Source: Alphaproteobacteria bacterium MarineAlpha10_Bin3
GTDB taxonomy: Bacteria; Pseudomonadota; Alphaproteobacteria; UBA8366; GCA-2717185
Assembly: GCA_002937525.1 (NCBI GenBank)
Contig: PTKA01000120.1
Span: forward strand, 1 to 5,666
Length of the DNA stretch: 5,666 nucleotides
Direction: 5' to 3'
How positions within the stretch are numbered: the stretch's first letter is position 1; every line of letters begins with the position of its first letter. Under the pieces are notes generated by a model. That model had not been told where the DNA came from. It did no database searches and worked only from the letters and a program-made list of their open reading frames with translations. Positions 5,064 to 5,666 of the stretch are shown here, piece after piece. The translations under genes were made by a program, and so were the position numbers.

Positions 5064-5666
5064 GACAATCCCGCCCGCAACCGCTCAAGCAGCCGCGCGA
5101 TGAGAACGCCGCTCAGATGACGCCTATAGACCGCCGGCGCCGCGGGATCCTCGGGCGGGTCCAGTTCCGCCATCGCCGCCTCCTTGGCCTGGGCAATTCG
5201 ATCATCAGTCAGTTGTTGGCCTTCCAGCACGGCCATCGCGGATACCGCGAGGACCGGCCGGTCGGCGACACCGAAATAGGCCAGCCGAACAGCGCGCAAG
5301 GTTTCGGCGTCCCGAACGGCGGATATCGCCAGCCCGGCGAGCGCGAAATCGCCCCTGCGGCGGGCGATCTCATCGAAGGCGTGAACATGATTCGCGCTTG
5401 TCTTGGGAAAGCGGATCGCCGTCAGGATTTCGGTGGGCCGCAACGCCGTTTCGTAAAGACCCAAGAAGAAATCATCCGCCGAAACCCGCCGCACGCCCTC
5501 CGCGGCGCTCAATTCCAGCTCCGCGCCGAGCGCAAGGGCGCAAGCCGGCATCTCGGCGGCCGGATCGCTCAGGGCGAGGCTGCCGCCGATCGTCCCCCGG
5601 TTGCGGATCGCCGGATGCGCGATATGGCACGCGGCGTCCCTTAGCAGCGGCACGCGCCGCGCGATC
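5060..5666 (-). CDS. FAD-binding medium subunit of the molybdenum hydroxylase (CoxM-like), 5' end outside the window
   Basis: The visible 201 residues are the C-terminal two thirds of a FAD_binding_5 / CO_deh_flav_C protein; whole family members have about 260-290 residues. Near the visible start is RNRGTIGGSLALSDPAAEMP, containing the second FAD pyrophosphate motif (TIGG, visible residues 25-28) preceded by the typical IAHPAIRNRG. DDFFLGLYETALRPTEILTAIRFP then leads into the C-terminal flavoprotein domain. The first FAD motif (AGGxSL type) and the true start lie beyond base 5666; a GTG at 5651-5653 is an internal valine. The subunit would take electrons from the iron-sulfur subunit and hand them to an acceptor such as a quinone, NAD+ or oxygen; the sequence does not say which. 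It comes first in the medium-small-large order of coxMSL operons. The promoter is not in the window. Confidence 0.93.
   Translation of the reverse strand, partial: IARRVPLLRDAACHIAHPAIRNRGTIGGSLALSDPAAEMPACALALGAELELSAAEGVRRVSADDFFLGLYETALRPTEILTAIRFPKTSANHVHAFDEIARRRGDFALAGLAISAVRDAETLRAVRLAYFGVADRPVLAVSAMAVLEGQQLTDDRIAQAKEAAMAELDPPEDPAAPAVYRRHLSGVLIARLLERLRAGLS

Noticed and set aside
2224..5666. Annotation as an aerobic CO dehydrogenase (coxMSL)
   Set aside because: Gene order and domains fit, but the diagnostic AYxCSFR loop of form I is absent and the form II loop is also not present. I kept the broader family name and left gene symbols blank.

Overview
The window looks like chromosomal DNA from a GC-rich proteobacterium, most likely an alphaproteobacterium. 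This is inferred from the base composition, the GC-ending codons, the style of the molybdenum hydroxylase genes and the transposase families, so it is a guess at class level only. There are three blocks: a small divergent gene pair on the left (about 1-1105), a zone of decayed insertion sequences in the middle (about 1106-2220), and on the right a minus-strand operon that runs off the window edge (2224-5666).

Left block. A GFA-family (CENP-V/GFA fold) zinc protein lies on the minus strand (106-528). Diverging from it is a short DUF1330-family protein on the plus strand (674-1081), whose start is fixed by a good GGAGG ribosome binding site. The 145 bases between the two starts carry a perfect 6+6 inverted repeat that could be an operator. 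Bases 8-70 hold an 11-base direct repeat, each copy followed by a hairpin.

Middle block. Two transposase fragments lie head to tail on the minus strand. One is the C-terminal tail of an IS6-like DDE transposase (about 2055-2180). It runs directly into the C-terminal half of an IS110-family transposase (1549-2064) whose N-terminal catalytic domain is gone. Downstream of the IS110 fragment, about 440 noncoding bases contain several hairpins and a minus-strand TTGACA, and part of this is probably the old right end of the element.

Right block. Three genes, read right to left, encode the FAD, [2Fe-2S] and molybdopterin subunits of a xanthine dehydrogenase / CO dehydrogenase-type molybdenum hydroxylase, in the medium-small-large order of coxMSL. 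Each junction is a 4-base ATGA stop/start overlap, which indicates translational coupling and fixed stoichiometry. Electrons from substrate hydroxylation at the Mo centre of the large subunit would pass through the two [2Fe-2S] clusters of the small subunit to FAD in the medium subunit. The large subunit lacks both CO-dehydrogenase active-site loop signatures (AYxCSFR of form I, AYRGAGR of form II) and has HIRSVGH instead, so the substrate is probably an organic compound rather than CO. The substrate cannot be named from this sequence.

I found no RNA genes, CRISPR array or phage genes, and no convincing previously undescribed system. The points most worth checking are the variant Mo-site loop, the IS6/IS110 junction and the retained IS110 noncoding end.
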